Assembly (NCBI GenBank): GCA_035362275.1
Contig: DAOSDI010000001.1
Span: forward strand, 1 to 64,000
Direction: 5' to 3'
Source of the DNA: UBA5738 sp035362275
Lineage (GTDB): Bacteria > Patescibacteriota > Minisyncoccia > Minisyncoccales > UBA5738
Length of the DNA stretch: 64,000 nt
Position numbers and translations under genes: made by a program
Part shown: one piece after another, positions 9,150 through 17,586 of the stretch
How positions within the stretch are numbered: the stretch's first letter is position 1
Layout of the letters: each line of letters opens with the position of its first letter
Notes under the pieces: generated by a model
What the model saw: the letters and a program-made list of their open reading frames with translations, nothing else
What the model was told of the DNA's origin: nothing
The model's database searches: none

Positions 9150-9866
9150 ATGAGAGTTGAAAACATTGCAACAAGTTTGGAGAATAATCCAGAATATCAA
9201 AAACGGCTTGAAAAATGGGAAGAAACGGAAGAATATTTTAGCGGGTCCGGAAACAAAGACGCTGAAGATTTTGATTTTGATGGATTTGATGGTCCTTTTT
9301 ATGAAGAAGGGTCATGGATAGATAAAAAAATAAAAGAATTGGTGGTTGGATTGAATCTTATTGGCGTGGAAACAAATTTTTCTTGCGAAGGACATCTTGG
9401 AAACGTTGGCAGGGTTCTTTCAAGGGCACGTATTGATGATTATGGGGATGAATACCTTGAACAAGTAGAGAATCCGCCCCTTGAGGGAAATTGGAGTAAT
9501 CCATATGTTGGTTTCATTCTTCTGCCCAAGAGAATATTTGCGCGCACCGAAAAAGGACAAAGAAAGTTGGATAGGAAAGAATACATGGCAGTTACCAAGT
9601 TGCAATCATTAATTGATGAATTTTATCAGGAGCGAGGTGATGATTTACCGGAAGTAAGGGTGCGGCTTAAGGAGCACGAGAGCAGATATTCCGATTATGA
9701 AATTGTTTGTAGTGATGCAGAAGAGACAAAGAGTATTTCAGGTTCTGATGATTATGATGAATTGAAGCGATTGGCAACTAAAAGATTAGAACTTGAACAA
9801 CGGGATATAGAAGAATTTAGCGAATTTTTAAAGAAAAAATATCTGGAAACTGGATTTCATTTATGA
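9150..9866 (+). CDS. Hypothetical protein with SCEGH motif
   Basis: 238 aa, soluble and acidic. It begins 10 bp after valS and ends in an ATGA overlap with radC, so the three are probably cotranscribed. The segment KKIKELVVGLNLIGVETNFSCEGH, with a Cys and a His, recalls short motifs in uncharacterised phage and bacterial proteins. A charged helical tail (residues 195-238) follows. Codon use is more AT-rich than in valS and radC, which suggests later insertion between them. Function unknown. Confidence 0.7.
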   Translation: MRVENIATSLENNPEYQKRLEKWEETEEYFSGSGNKDAEDFDFDGFDGPFYEEGSWIDKKIKELVVGLNLIGVETNFSCEGHLGNVGRVLSRARIDDYGDEYLEQVENPPLEGNWSNPYVGFILLPKRIFARTEKGQRKLDRKEYMAVTKLQSLIDEFYQERGDDLPEVRVRLKEHESRYSDYEIVCSDAEETKSISGSDDYDELKRLATKRLELEQRDIEEFSEFLKKKYLETGFHL

Positions 9867-10522
9867 AGATTAAGGATTTGGCGAAAGTTGACCGGCCGCG
9901 GGAGAAATTGGAAAAATATGGTCCGGAAAAACTGGCGACCGCCGAACTGCTGGCGGTGCTTTTGGGGTCGGGGATCAAAGGACTGAATGTGGTGGAATTG
10001 TCAAGAAAAATCGTGAAATTGATTGCCAAAAACGGCACGGAGAAGATAAAATTGGAAGATTTGCTCAAGGAAAAAGGTTTGGGGAAGGCGAAGGCGTTGC
10101 AGATAATTGCGGCGCTGGAATTTGGTAAGCGAATGTATCCGGACAAAAAACCGGAAATTTTGACGCCCGAAGATGTTTGGAAACTGTGCGGCGATTTTCG
10201 CGGTTCAAAAAAAGAGCATTTTGCCGCGTTTTATTTGGACACGCAAAACAAACTCATTGAACGGCAAATTATTTCCATCGGCACGCTCAATGCCAGCCTG
10301 GTGCATCCGCGCGAAGTCTTTGAGCCGGCCATCGCTTTGCATGCCGCAAGCGTGATTGTTTGCCACAATCATCCCAGCGGCAATGCCGATCCCTCAAGCG
10401 ATGATTTGGCAATTACCAAAAGATTGGCCGAAGCCGGCAAAATTCTGGGCATCGGATTAACGGACCATATCATTTCAACTGCTAATGAATTTGTGAGCTT
10501 CAAAAATAAAGGATTGGTTTGA
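9863..10522 (+). CDS. radC: RadC/JAB-domain protein (DUF2466)
   Basis: 219 aa. An N-terminal helix-hairpin-helix-like region (LATAELLAVLLGSGIKG, LEDLLKEKGLGKAKALQIIA) precedes a JAB/MPN metalloprotease-like domain with the metal motif HNHPSGNADPSSDD and the upstream Glu in HPREVFEPA. RadC proteins are widespread and often near mobile DNA. A role in DNA repair was proposed historically but is not established. The start overlaps the previous stop by ATGA. Confidence 0.93.
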   Translation: MKIKDLAKVDRPREKLEKYGPEKLATAELLAVLLGSGIKGLNVVELSRKIVKLIAKNGTEKIKLEDLLKEKGLGKAKALQIIAALEFGKRMYPDKKPEILTPEDVWKLCGDFRGSKKEHFAAFYLDTQNKLIERQIISIGTLNASLVHPREVFEPAIALHAASVIVCHNHPSGNADPSSDDLAITKRLAEAGKILGIGLTDHIISTANEFVSFKNKGLV

Positions 10523-10553
10523 CAAAAATAGACGATGTGCATTATTATGTACA
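10519..10553 (+). promoter_or_regulatory. Promoter and YefM-type operator of the toxin-antitoxin operon
   Basis: TTGACA (10519-10524) and TATTAT (10543-10548) are 18 bp apart. The octamer ATGTACAT overlaps the -10/start region and holds TGTACA at 10548-10553. TGTACA is the core that YefM-family antitoxins bind in known systems, so autorepression is expected. The flanks also carry TGCAT/ATATGCA half-sites. Confidence 0.65.
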
Positions 10554-10600
10554 TATGCAGAAATATCAAAGCTCAAAATTAAAAAATCAAACTTCAAAAT

Positions 10601-10963
10601 ATGGATTCAAAAAACACGATCTCAATTTCCGAAGCAAGAAAAAGAATATTTAAGCTTGCCGATGAAATCCAAAAACCCGGCGTTTATTACACTTTCACCG
10701 AAAAAGGGCGCCCAAAGGCAGTTTTGTTGTCGGTTGAATATTTTGATTCAATAATGGAAACAATTGACGTGATGCAAGAATTCCCCAATCTGGAAAGAGA
10801 CGTTAAAGAGGTTGAAAGGTCATATAGGAGCGGCGAATATAAAGAGTGGACGACGCTTGAAGAACTTCTCGCCAGGGAAGGCTTTGTTGTTGCCGATAAA
10901 TCAATTAAAAAATATGGAATATCAGCTAAGAATCAAGCCAAGCGCAGAAAAAGAATTAAATAA
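10601..10963 (+). CDS. Type II antitoxin, Phd/YefM family
   Basis: 120 aa. The N-terminal half (TISISEARKRIFKLADEI, then FTEKGRPKAVLLSVEYFDSIMETI) is the Phd/YefM DNA-binding dimer fold. The C-terminal half is basic and presumably wraps the toxin. It is longer than the usual 80-90 aa because its tail overlaps the toxin gene by 50 bp. The promoter upstream contains the TGTACA operator core. Confidence 0.85.
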   Translation: MDSKNTISISEARKRIFKLADEIQKPGVYYTFTEKGRPKAVLLSVEYFDSIMETIDVMQEFPNLERDVKEVERSYRSGEYKEWTTLEELLAREGFVVADKSIKKYGISAKNQAKRRKRIK

Positions 10964-11165
10964 ATTGTCGCGAAAAGATTATTATCGCGTGCTGGCGGCA
11001 TTGGGCGTGATTATCGGTAATCCGTTTCTTGGTAAAAAATTGGAAGGCGTCCGTAAAGGCGAATGGTCTTATCGGGTTTGGCCTTATCGCGTGATTTACA
11101 AAATATTTAAAAAAGAATTGTTAATTTTGGTTATTGATATTGGCCATCGCCGAGGGGTTTATTAG
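10914..11165 (+). CDS. Type II toxin, RelE/ParE superfamily
   Basis: 83 aa from the ATG at 10914 (MEYQLRIKPSAEKELNKL). The family pattern is clear: an N-terminal helix pair, GKKLEGVRKGEWSYRVWPYRVIYKI, and the closing DIGHRRGVY. RelE members cut mRNA at the ribosome and ParE members poison gyrase; the sequence alone does not decide, though the R, Y and HRR residues fit a RelE/YoeB-like RNase. The 50-bp overlap with the antitoxin gene suggests coupled translation. Confidence 0.85.
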   Translation: MEYQLRIKPSAEKELNKLSRKDYYRVLAALGVIIGNPFLGKKLEGVRKGEWSYRVWPYRVIYKIFKKELLILVIDIGHRRGVY

Positions 11166-11172
11166 GCAATAT

Positions 11173-11445
11173 ATGATTTACGCGCGTAAAATTAATTGCG
11201 GGTTGGTTGCGGGCGACGGGAAATCGCCGGTGTTTTGGTTTGTCCGCGATTTGGAAAATCGCGCCGACCGCATCAAGCACTTGGAGTTTCATATTGAACG
11301 CGGAGATTATTTTTCGGTTTTGGCAACGATTATCAACATTGCCCTTAAGGAGCCGGATTTTGAAAAAGATAAAATATTTTCCAAACTCTACGAAGACCTC
11401 CAATACCTGCAAAAAAACTACGGCATCGTCAAAAAGAAGAAATGA
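11173..11445 (+). CDS. Conserved hypothetical protein, 90 aa
   Basis: I chose the start at ATG 11173 (MIYARKINCGLVAGDGK), eight bases after the toxin stop. The protein is soluble, with a beta-rich first third and a helical, lysine-ending tail (LYEDLQYLQKNYGIVKKKK). It may be the last gene of the toxin-antitoxin transcript. No domain is recognised. Confidence 0.6.
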   Translation: MIYARKINCGLVAGDGKSPVFWFVRDLENRADRIKHLEFHIERGDYFSVLATIINIALKEPDFEKDKIFSKLYEDLQYLQKNYGIVKKKK

Positions 11446-11534
11446 TTTACGATTATTTGTGCCGCTTTTTCCGGTGAATTGTAAATTTAAAAAAATTCAA
11501 CAGGAATCAATCTTGTCGTATGAGTTTTATATAT

Positions 11535-11695
11535 TAGACCTACTGCGTAAATATTTCCTACTGCAATTTCCATATTTCGGCTACGCCGAATTCGTCAATC
11601 GTCGGCATATTTAAGCCAATATGCCTCCTCATTCCTCATTCGGCTCGCGCGAAATCTGAAAATTTCGTCGCGGAAATATTTACGCAGTAGGTCTA
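11535..11695. repeat. 161-bp element with perfect 24-bp terminal inverted repeats (MITE-like)
   Basis: A 24-bp sequence beginning TAGACCTACTGCG (11535-11558) recurs as its exact reverse complement at 11672-11695. Inside are smaller palindromes, including TTCGGC-TAC-GCCGAA at 11577-11591 and GGCATATT/AATATGCC. No ORF is present and no obvious target-site duplication flanks it. It occupies most of the gap before recQ. Confidence 0.7.
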
Positions 11696-11719
11696 TTCAA
11701 TGTGGAATATATTTCATAA

Positions 11720-13603
11720 ATGCCTGGTATGAAAAGTTTGCTTAAGAAATATTTTGGATATGATGAATTTCGGCCACTGCAGGAAGATATTGTTAACCGC
11801 GTCTTATCCGGCGGCGATTGTTTTGTTTTAATGCCCACCGGAGGCGGAAAATCGCTTTGCTATCAGCTACCGGCGCTAAAGATGCCGGGAGTGGCGCTGG
11901 TGATATCGCCCCTAATCGCGTTGATGAAAGATCAGGTGGACGTTTTGCGGGCTTGCGGAGTGAGCGCCGAATTTATTAATTCAACTTTGCCGCAAAAACA
12001 AATTGAAAATATCTGCGGCCGGATTAAAAACAACGAAGTTAAAATTTTGTATGTGGCGCCGGAGCGATTCGCGCTGGCCGGATTCCGGGATTTTTTAAAA
12101 AATTTGCATATCAGCTTGATTGCGGTGGATGAGGCGCACTGCATTTCGGAGTGGGGGCATGATTTCCGGCCGGATTACCGGCATTTGAGCTTGTTGAAGG
12201 AGCTTTTTCCCAATGTGCCGCTTGTTGCCCTTACCGCAACTGCCACCAAGAGAGTGCGCCAGGATATTATTAATCAGTTGCGGTTAAAAAATGCCGGCGT
12301 TTTTGTTTCAAGCTTCAACCGCGCCAACTTGCATGTGCGCGTGATTGAAAAAAAGGAAGCGTTTTCCAAGTTGGTTGGATTATTGGAAGGTTATCGTAAT
12401 GAACCAGTGATCATCTATTGCTTTTCGCGCCGGGAAACCGAAGAAATTGCGGCGAAACTGCAAAGGCGCAAATTCAAGGCGAGGGCTTATCACGCCGGAT
12501 TAAATGCCAAAGAACGGAGCGAGACGCAGGAATCGTTTATCCGCGACGAGGTGAGTGTTATCGCGGCGACAATCGCGTTTGGCATGGGAATTGATAAGCC
12601 GGATGTCAGGCTGGTGGTGCATTACACTTATCCCAAGACTCTGGAAGGGTATTATCAGGAAATTGGGCGGGCGGGCCGCGACAATCTACCCAGCGAATGC
12701 GTTTTATTTTACACTTATGCGGATACGCGCAAACATGAATTTTTTATCAACAAAATCCAGGATGATTTTTTGCGCCGGAAAGCAATGGAACAATTAAAAC
12801 GCGTGATGGAATATGCGGAACTGAACACTTGCCGAAAAAAGTATTTGCTTAATTACTTTGGCGAGGAATTAAAAGACGATGATTGCGGAAGTTGTGATAT
12901 TTGCAAGCCGTTATTTGCCAAAGATATTTCCTTTGCCGCTCTTGGCAATAGATCGGGGAATCGGCAGGCTGATTTTGACGCGGGAATTATTGCCAAAAAA
13001 ATACTTTCAGCGGTGGCAAGGCTTGGAAACCGCTTTGGCAAGAATTATGTTGTTGATGTCTTATCCGGGAGTAAAAACAGGAAAATTCCGGCAAACGGCC
13101 ATGATAAGCTTTCGGTTTACGGTATTGTCAATGATTTTTCACGGATTGAAATGATGCAAATCATCAGCCATCTGATCAAAATCGGCTATTTGGCCAAACC
13201 TGAAGGCTTGTATCCGACTTTGGCGATAACCAAATCGGGGGCATCGTTTATGCGAGGCGGCGGAACGATGGAGATGCCGACTTTGAAAACGACGGAAGAT
13301 GCAAGGCCTTCAAGATTACCCCAAAAAAACAATATCAGGATTGAGTACAATAAGGAATTATTTGAAAAATTAAGGGCGTTGCGCAAGCGGATAGCCGATG
13401 AAATTGAAGCGCCGCCGTTTGTAATATTCGGCAATGCGGCATTGCAGGAAATGGCGCGTTGTTATCCGAAAAATAACGAAGAATTCTTGCGAATTAACGG
13501 AGTCGGCACAGTAAAACTAAAACAATTTGGAAGCCAGTTTTTGGCCGTCATCAACGATTTCGTAAAAGAAAATGATACGTCAACGAAGAAACGCATTATT
13601 TGA
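11720..13603 (+). CDS. recQ: ATP-dependent DNA helicase RecQ
   Basis: 627 aa. Helicase motifs: Walker A MPTGGGKSLCYQLPAL, DEAH-type DEAHCISEWGHDFRPDYR, TATATKRVRQD, and motif VI QEIGRAGRD. The RQC zinc site is C(R)KKYLLNYFGE...CGSCDIC, and an HRDC domain ends the protein (LRALRKRIADEIEAPPFVIFGNAAL). It unwinds recombination and fork intermediates 3'-5'. ATG 11729 (MKSLLKKYFGYDEF) is an equally good start; neither has a ribosome-binding site. Confidence 0.96.
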   Translation: MPGMKSLLKKYFGYDEFRPLQEDIVNRVLSGGDCFVLMPTGGGKSLCYQLPALKMPGVALVISPLIALMKDQVDVLRACGVSAEFINSTLPQKQIENICGRIKNNEVKILYVAPERFALAGFRDFLKNLHISLIAVDEAHCISEWGHDFRPDYRHLSLLKELFPNVPLVALTATATKRVRQDIINQLRLKNAGVFVSSFNRANLHVRVIEKKEAFSKLVGLLEGYRNEPVIIYCFSRRETEEIAAKLQRRKFKARAYHAGLNAKERSETQESFIRDEVSVIAATIAFGMGIDKPDVRLVVHYTYPKTLEGYYQEIGRAGRDNLPSECVLFYTYADTRKHEFFINKIQDDFLRRKAMEQLKRVMEYAELNTCRKKYLLNYFGEELKDDDCGSCDICKPLFAKDISFAALGNRSGNRQADFDAGIIAKKILSAVARLGNRFGKNYVVDVLSGSKNRKIPANGHDKLSVYGIVNDFSRIEMMQIISHLIKIGYLAKPEGLYPTLAITKSGASFMRGGGTMEMPTLKTTEDARPSRLPQKNNIRIEYNKELFEKLRALRKRIADEIEAPPFVIFGNAALQEMARCYPKNNEEFLRINGVGTVKLKQFGSQFLAVINDFVKENDTSTKKRII

Positions 13604-13697
13604 ACGGATGGCAAGCGGTAGTTTGCGGTTGAATAAGGGCCAGTCTTTGCGGGCGGGGCGTTGAAAAAAGGAGCAAAATGAGTTAGGATTTGATTAT

Positions 13698-15131
13698 ATG
13701 AAAAATACGGAAAATACGGAGAAACAATTGCCGAGAACGATGATTGGCCAAACGCCCGGGCTTGTCGGGAAGAGTGTGCGTTTGTGCGGCTGGGTGCAGA
13801 CGGTGCGCGCCCACGGCAGGCTGATTTTTTTTGATTTGCGCGATGCCAGCGGAATGATTCAGTCGGTGGTCCTTCCGAAAGCGCCGTTTTTTGACTTGGC
13901 CAAGGAGTTGCGCTCCGAGTGGGTGGTGGAATTTTGCGGCGTTGTGAACGAACGGCCGGAAAAAATGAAAAACAACAAGATTCCCACCGGCGGCGTGGAG
14001 ATTGTCATTTACGAGTTGAAAATTTTATCAAGGGCGCAAACATTGCCCATTGCCGTTGACGGCGACGGTTATGAGATCGGTGAAGACAACCGGCTCAAAT
14101 ACCGCTATTTGGATTTGCGCCGTCCGCGCTTGCGCCGTAATCTGGCGATGCGCCATAAAGTGGTCAATTATTTGCGGCAATTTTTGAGTGCGCGGGATTT
14201 TGTGGAAGTGGAGACGCCGATATTGACCAAATCCACCCCTGAAGGCGCGCGCGATTTTTTGGTGCCGGCGCGCTTGCAGAAAGGAAGTTTTTACGCTTTG
14301 CCGCAAAGCCCCCAACAGTACAAACAATTGCTGATGGTCGCCGGACTGGAGCGTTATTTTCAAGTGGCGCGTTGTTTGCGCGACGAAGATCCTCGGGCGG
14401 ACCGTCAAGCCGAGCACACGCAATTGGACATTGAGATATCGTTTGCCGACGAGGCGGAAATTTTGGCTTTGGCCGAAGAGATGTTCGCAAAAATGGTAAA
14501 AGAATTATTTCCGCAAAAGAAAATCACCAAGATTCCGTTTCCCCGTTTGACATACAAGGAAGCGATGGAGCGATATGGTACCGACAAGCCTGATCTGCGC
14601 GAAAACAAAAATAATCCCGACGAGCTGGCGTTTTGCTTTGTCACCGAATTTCCGATGTTTGAATGGCTTGAGGGGGACAAGAGATGGAATGCAATGCATC
14701 ATCCCTTCACTATGCCGCGCGAAAACGATCCGGCAAGAATAAAAACAGCACCGGAAAAAATTCTGGCATGGCAATATGATATGGCGCTGAACGGCTTTGA
14801 GATATTTTCGGGCAGTTTGCGCAATACCGATATGGAAACTTTCTTGGCGATTTTTGAAGTTTTGGGACATTCCCCGGAAGAAACCAAAAAACAATTTCCG
14901 CATTATTTTGAAGCGTTTTCCTACGGCGTGCCGCCGCACGGAGGGATGGCGCCGGGGATAGATCGCCTGATGGCGGTCCTGCTGGGCGAACCGAATATCC
15001 GCGAAGTGATGGCATTCCCCAAAACCGGAGATAACCGCGATTTGATGCTAAACTCGCCGTCGCCGGTTGATGCGGCTCAATTGAAAGAACTCGGTTTGGC
15101 GATCCTTAAAAAAGAAAAATCGGTCCAATGA
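13698..15131 (+). CDS. aspS: Aspartyl-tRNA synthetase (bacterial type, GAD insert missing)
   Basis: 477 aa class II synthetase. An N-terminal OB-fold anticodon-binding domain (VRLCGWVQTVRAHGRLIFFDLRD) precedes the catalytic core, with TKSTPEGARDFLVPAR, motif 2 RYFQVARCLRDEDPRADRQ and motif 3 GIDRLMAVLLG. Bacterial AspRS is about 590 aa and carries a GAD domain inserted in the core. Here MERYGTDKPDLRENK runs directly into FCFVTEFPMFEW, so the insert is gone. An Asp/Asn-relaxed specificity is possible; no evidence decides. Confidence 0.94.
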   Translation: MKNTENTEKQLPRTMIGQTPGLVGKSVRLCGWVQTVRAHGRLIFFDLRDASGMIQSVVLPKAPFFDLAKELRSEWVVEFCGVVNERPEKMKNNKIPTGGVEIVIYELKILSRAQTLPIAVDGDGYEIGEDNRLKYRYLDLRRPRLRRNLAMRHKVVNYLRQFLSARDFVEVETPILTKSTPEGARDFLVPARLQKGSFYALPQSPQQYKQLLMVAGLERYFQVARCLRDEDPRADRQAEHTQLDIEISFADEAEILALAEEMFAKMVKELFPQKKITKIPFPRLTYKEAMERYGTDKPDLRENKNNPDELAFCFVTEFPMFEWLEGDKRWNAMHHPFTMPRENDPARIKTAPEKILAWQYDMALNGFEIFSGSLRNTDMETFLAIFEVLGHSPEETKKQFPHYFEAFSYGVPPHGGMAPGIDRLMAVLLGEPNIREVMAFPKTGDNRDLMLNSPSPVDAAQLKELGLAILKKEKSVQ

Positions 15132-16093
15132 TCAGATCCTCTATTTCCTTGCCGCTACCGCCCGGAAAACGAGCGAAAAAACGAAATTCCGCCGCCAGAA
15201 GATGGTTTGGCTTTGCCGTTGCCCTATTTTTCGGTGGCGGAGCTTGCTGGGCGATTGATCGCGGCCAAATCAAGCTGGAAGATTATCTCTATGCGCAAAT
15301 TTCGGCGCCGATAAGAGAAATAACGGTTCTTTCGCCGTTATCCAGGCCTACAATGGAGTTGGAGGCCAAGGCGGCATTATGTTTTCGCGGCGCCGCGACG
15401 GGAAAAGAAAAAGTTATTTTTGAAAAAAATGCCGATGAGATTTTGCCTATTGCTTCGCTGACAAAATTAATGACCGCCAGGGTGGTTTTGGAAAATCCCG
15501 AAATTTACGATCCTTCAAGGATCGTTTTCGTGAGCGCCGCGGCGGCCGGACAGCCCGATGCGCCGGTTTCCGGAAATTTATTTTTCGGAGAAGTCCGCAC
15601 CGTCAAAGAACTGCTTGATTTGATGCTGTTTTATTCCAGCAATGATGCGGCTTACGCACTGGCCGAATTAATGGGGGAAAGCGAATTTGTATCCAAGATG
15701 AATCGCGTTGCGGCCGAAATCGGGCTCTCCGACACCGAATTTTTCAATTCAACCGGATTGGATTTGGACGATGGGCGGGCTAATTATTCCACGGCGCGGG
15801 ATTTGCTCGCGCTTTCCAAAAATATTTTGGAGTTTTATCCCGGAATTTTTACCATTACCAAGACCCCGGAATTTTACCGCACGCAGAACGGAATCTTTGA
15901 TTTTGCGCTGTGGGAAGGCCAAACTTTGGCCGGCGGGAAAACCGGCTATACGGAAAAAGCGGGGGGTTGTATGATTGCGGTCTTTGACGATGCGGACGGG
16001 TGGCGTTATATCGGCGTTTTGCTGGGCTCGGCGAATGCGGAGAGCCGCGTGGCCGAAATGCAAAAAATCGTAAATTTCAGCAATAATTATTAA
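15128..16093 (+). CDS. D-alanyl-D-alanine carboxypeptidase (peptidase S11)
   Basis: 321 aa, starting inside the aspS stop (ATGA). The N terminus has a basic stretch and one membrane segment (WFGFAVALFFGGGACWAI), so the enzyme faces outward. The three penicillin-binding motifs are present: SLTK (IASLTKLMTA), SSN (FYSSNDAAYAL) and KTG (GGKTGYTEKAGGC). It trims the terminal D-Ala of peptidoglycan stem peptides. The C-terminal anchoring helix of DacA is absent. Confidence 0.93.
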   Translation: MIRSSISLPLPPGKRAKKRNSAARRWFGFAVALFFGGGACWAIDRGQIKLEDYLYAQISAPIREITVLSPLSRPTMELEAKAALCFRGAATGKEKVIFEKNADEILPIASLTKLMTARVVLENPEIYDPSRIVFVSAAAAGQPDAPVSGNLFFGEVRTVKELLDLMLFYSSNDAAYALAELMGESEFVSKMNRVAAEIGLSDTEFFNSTGLDLDDGRANYSTARDLLALSKNILEFYPGIFTITKTPEFYRTQNGIFDFALWEGQTLAGGKTGYTEKAGGCMIAVFDDADGWRYIGVLLGSANAESRVAEMQKIVNFSNNY

Positions 16094-16109
16094 ACATCTC
16101 GCGCCTTTT

Positions 16110-17219
16110 ATGACATTATTCACTTTCAATATCATCCGTATGCTGGTTTTTACCGCGATCACTTCCATTATCGCGTTTTTGGTTGCGCCCCGCTTGATCG
16201 TTTTTTTGCGCCGCATCAAATTTTGGAAAAAAAATGCTCGCCAAAAAACGATTACCGGCGAAGAAGCTTCGGTTTTCCACTCTTTGCACAAAGAGCGGGA
16301 AACTTCGGTGCCGCGCGGCGGCGGGTTGTTGATTTGGGTGTCGGTACTGCTGGTGGCGCTGTTCTTTTCAATGATTGCCGCGGCACCCGATTGGATTTGG
16401 CAAAATTTGAGCATCAGCGCGCCGTGGTGGTTTGTTTTGCTTGATTTTTTATCGCGCGAACAAGTTTGGCTTCCGCTGTTCGCATTGGTGGTGGGGTCTC
16501 TGATTGGGTTGACCGATGACGTTTTAACCATTTACGGCGGCGGCAAGTATGTCGGCGGCGGCATCACCTTCAAGCGCCGCCTGTTGGCGGTGGCGACTAT
16601 CGGGTTGGTGGGCGGCTGGTGGTTTTATGAAAAGCTGGGTTATGAAACAATGCATATCCCTTTAATGGGCGATTTTCCCGGCGGTGTTGATGTTTTTATC
16701 GGCTGGTTTTATATTCCGCTTTTCGTCATTGTTATGCTGGCCTCCTGGGCCGGCGGCGTGATCGACGGCCTGGACGGTTTGGCCGGCGGCGCGTTTGTTT
16801 CCATCTTTGCGGCGTTCGCACTGATTGCTTTTTCACAGGGAAAAGCGGATCTGGCGACTTTTTGCGCGATTATTTGCGGCGCACTGTTCGCGTTTTTGTG
16901 GTTTAATATTCCGCCGGCAAAATTTTATATGGGTGAAACCGGCGTCTTGGGACTTACTTCGGCGATGGCGGTGGCGGCATTCCTGACGGATTCGGTGGTG
17001 GTGCTACCGGTCATTGCAGGGTTGCTGGTGATGGAGGCGGGATCGGTGATCGTCCAGTTGGCGCACAAGAAAATCTTAAAAAGGAAACTCTGGCTTTCCA
17101 CGCCGATACATCATCATTTTGAGGCGATTGGCTGGCCCGCCCACAGCGTGACGATGCGTTTTTGGATTCTGGGGATTATTTTTGCCGCGGTGGGCGTGGC
17201 GATCCGTTTAATGGGGTGA
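16110..17219 (+). CDS. mraY: Phospho-N-acetylmuramoyl-pentapeptide-transferase (MraY)
   Basis: 369 aa multi-spanning membrane enzyme. Signatures are LTDDVLTIYGGGKYVGGGITFKRR (catalytic Asp pair), GGVIDGLDGLAGGAF, FNIPPAKFYMGETGVLG and the HHH loop LSTPIHHHFEAIGW. It joins UDP-MurNAc-pentapeptide to undecaprenyl phosphate, making lipid I. The 45-residue loop after helix 1 is longer than usual. It follows the carboxypeptidase by 16 bp. Confidence 0.95.
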   Translation: MTLFTFNIIRMLVFTAITSIIAFLVAPRLIVFLRRIKFWKKNARQKTITGEEASVFHSLHKERETSVPRGGGLLIWVSVLLVALFFSMIAAAPDWIWQNLSISAPWWFVLLDFLSREQVWLPLFALVVGSLIGLTDDVLTIYGGGKYVGGGITFKRRLLAVATIGLVGGWWFYEKLGYETMHIPLMGDFPGGVDVFIGWFYIPLFVIVMLASWAGGVIDGLDGLAGGAFVSIFAAFALIAFSQGKADLATFCAIICGALFAFLWFNIPPAKFYMGETGVLGLTSAMAVAAFLTDSVVVLPVIAGLLVMEAGSVIVQLAHKKILKRKLWLSTPIHHHFEAIGWPAHSVTMRFWILGIIFAAVGVAIRLMG

Positions 17220-17235
17220 GGGGCGGGATCTATTA

Positions 17236-17416
17236 AGGCGCTTTCCACAAATAACTTCCACACCATACCCACATCTTTGCCCCATATTTCAAATTTATTC
17301 GGGCGCAATATTTTCAATGTAGCGAGAGGCTACATCTCAAATATTGCTTGGTCAGAAATTTGAAATCTGAGCCAAACCTGCGGGCAATATATGGAAGTTA
17401 TTTATGGAAGGCGCCT
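17236..17416. repeat. 181-bp nested inverted-repeat element
   Basis: Outer arms of 25 bp (17236-17260 and 17392-17416) match at 23 positions. Two further nested pairs lie inside: ATTTCAAATTT near 17286 with its complement near 17356, and GCAATATTTT..ATGTAGC (17305-17323) with GCTACAT..CAAATATTGC (17329-17347). The whole stretch can fold as one long rod. There is no ORF. The rest of the gap between mraY and the next gene is the element at 17469-17564. Confidence 0.65.
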
Positions 17417-17468
17417 AAGCGGTTATTTTTATGGAACACGGGCGCGGTCGAATGCACGGAGAACTTTT

Positions 17469-17564
17469 AGAGCGTTGAATAATTGTTGAATTCCGCCGAT
17501 TCAAACGTTGTTTGTGTTTAAATTTTTTTCAAATTTGACAATTTTGTCAATTATTCAACGCTCT
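17469..17564. repeat. 96-bp element with perfect 17-bp inverted repeats
   Basis: AGAGCGTTGAATAATTG (17469-17485) is repeated as its exact reverse complement at 17548-17564. The interior is AT-rich and holds a second hairpin, TTGACA-ATTT-TGTCAA. It ends 22 bp before the next start codon, so it forms the leader of that gene and could affect its transcription or translation. Confidence 0.6.
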
Positions 17565-17586
17565 CACTTTATAAAAAATAACGTCT

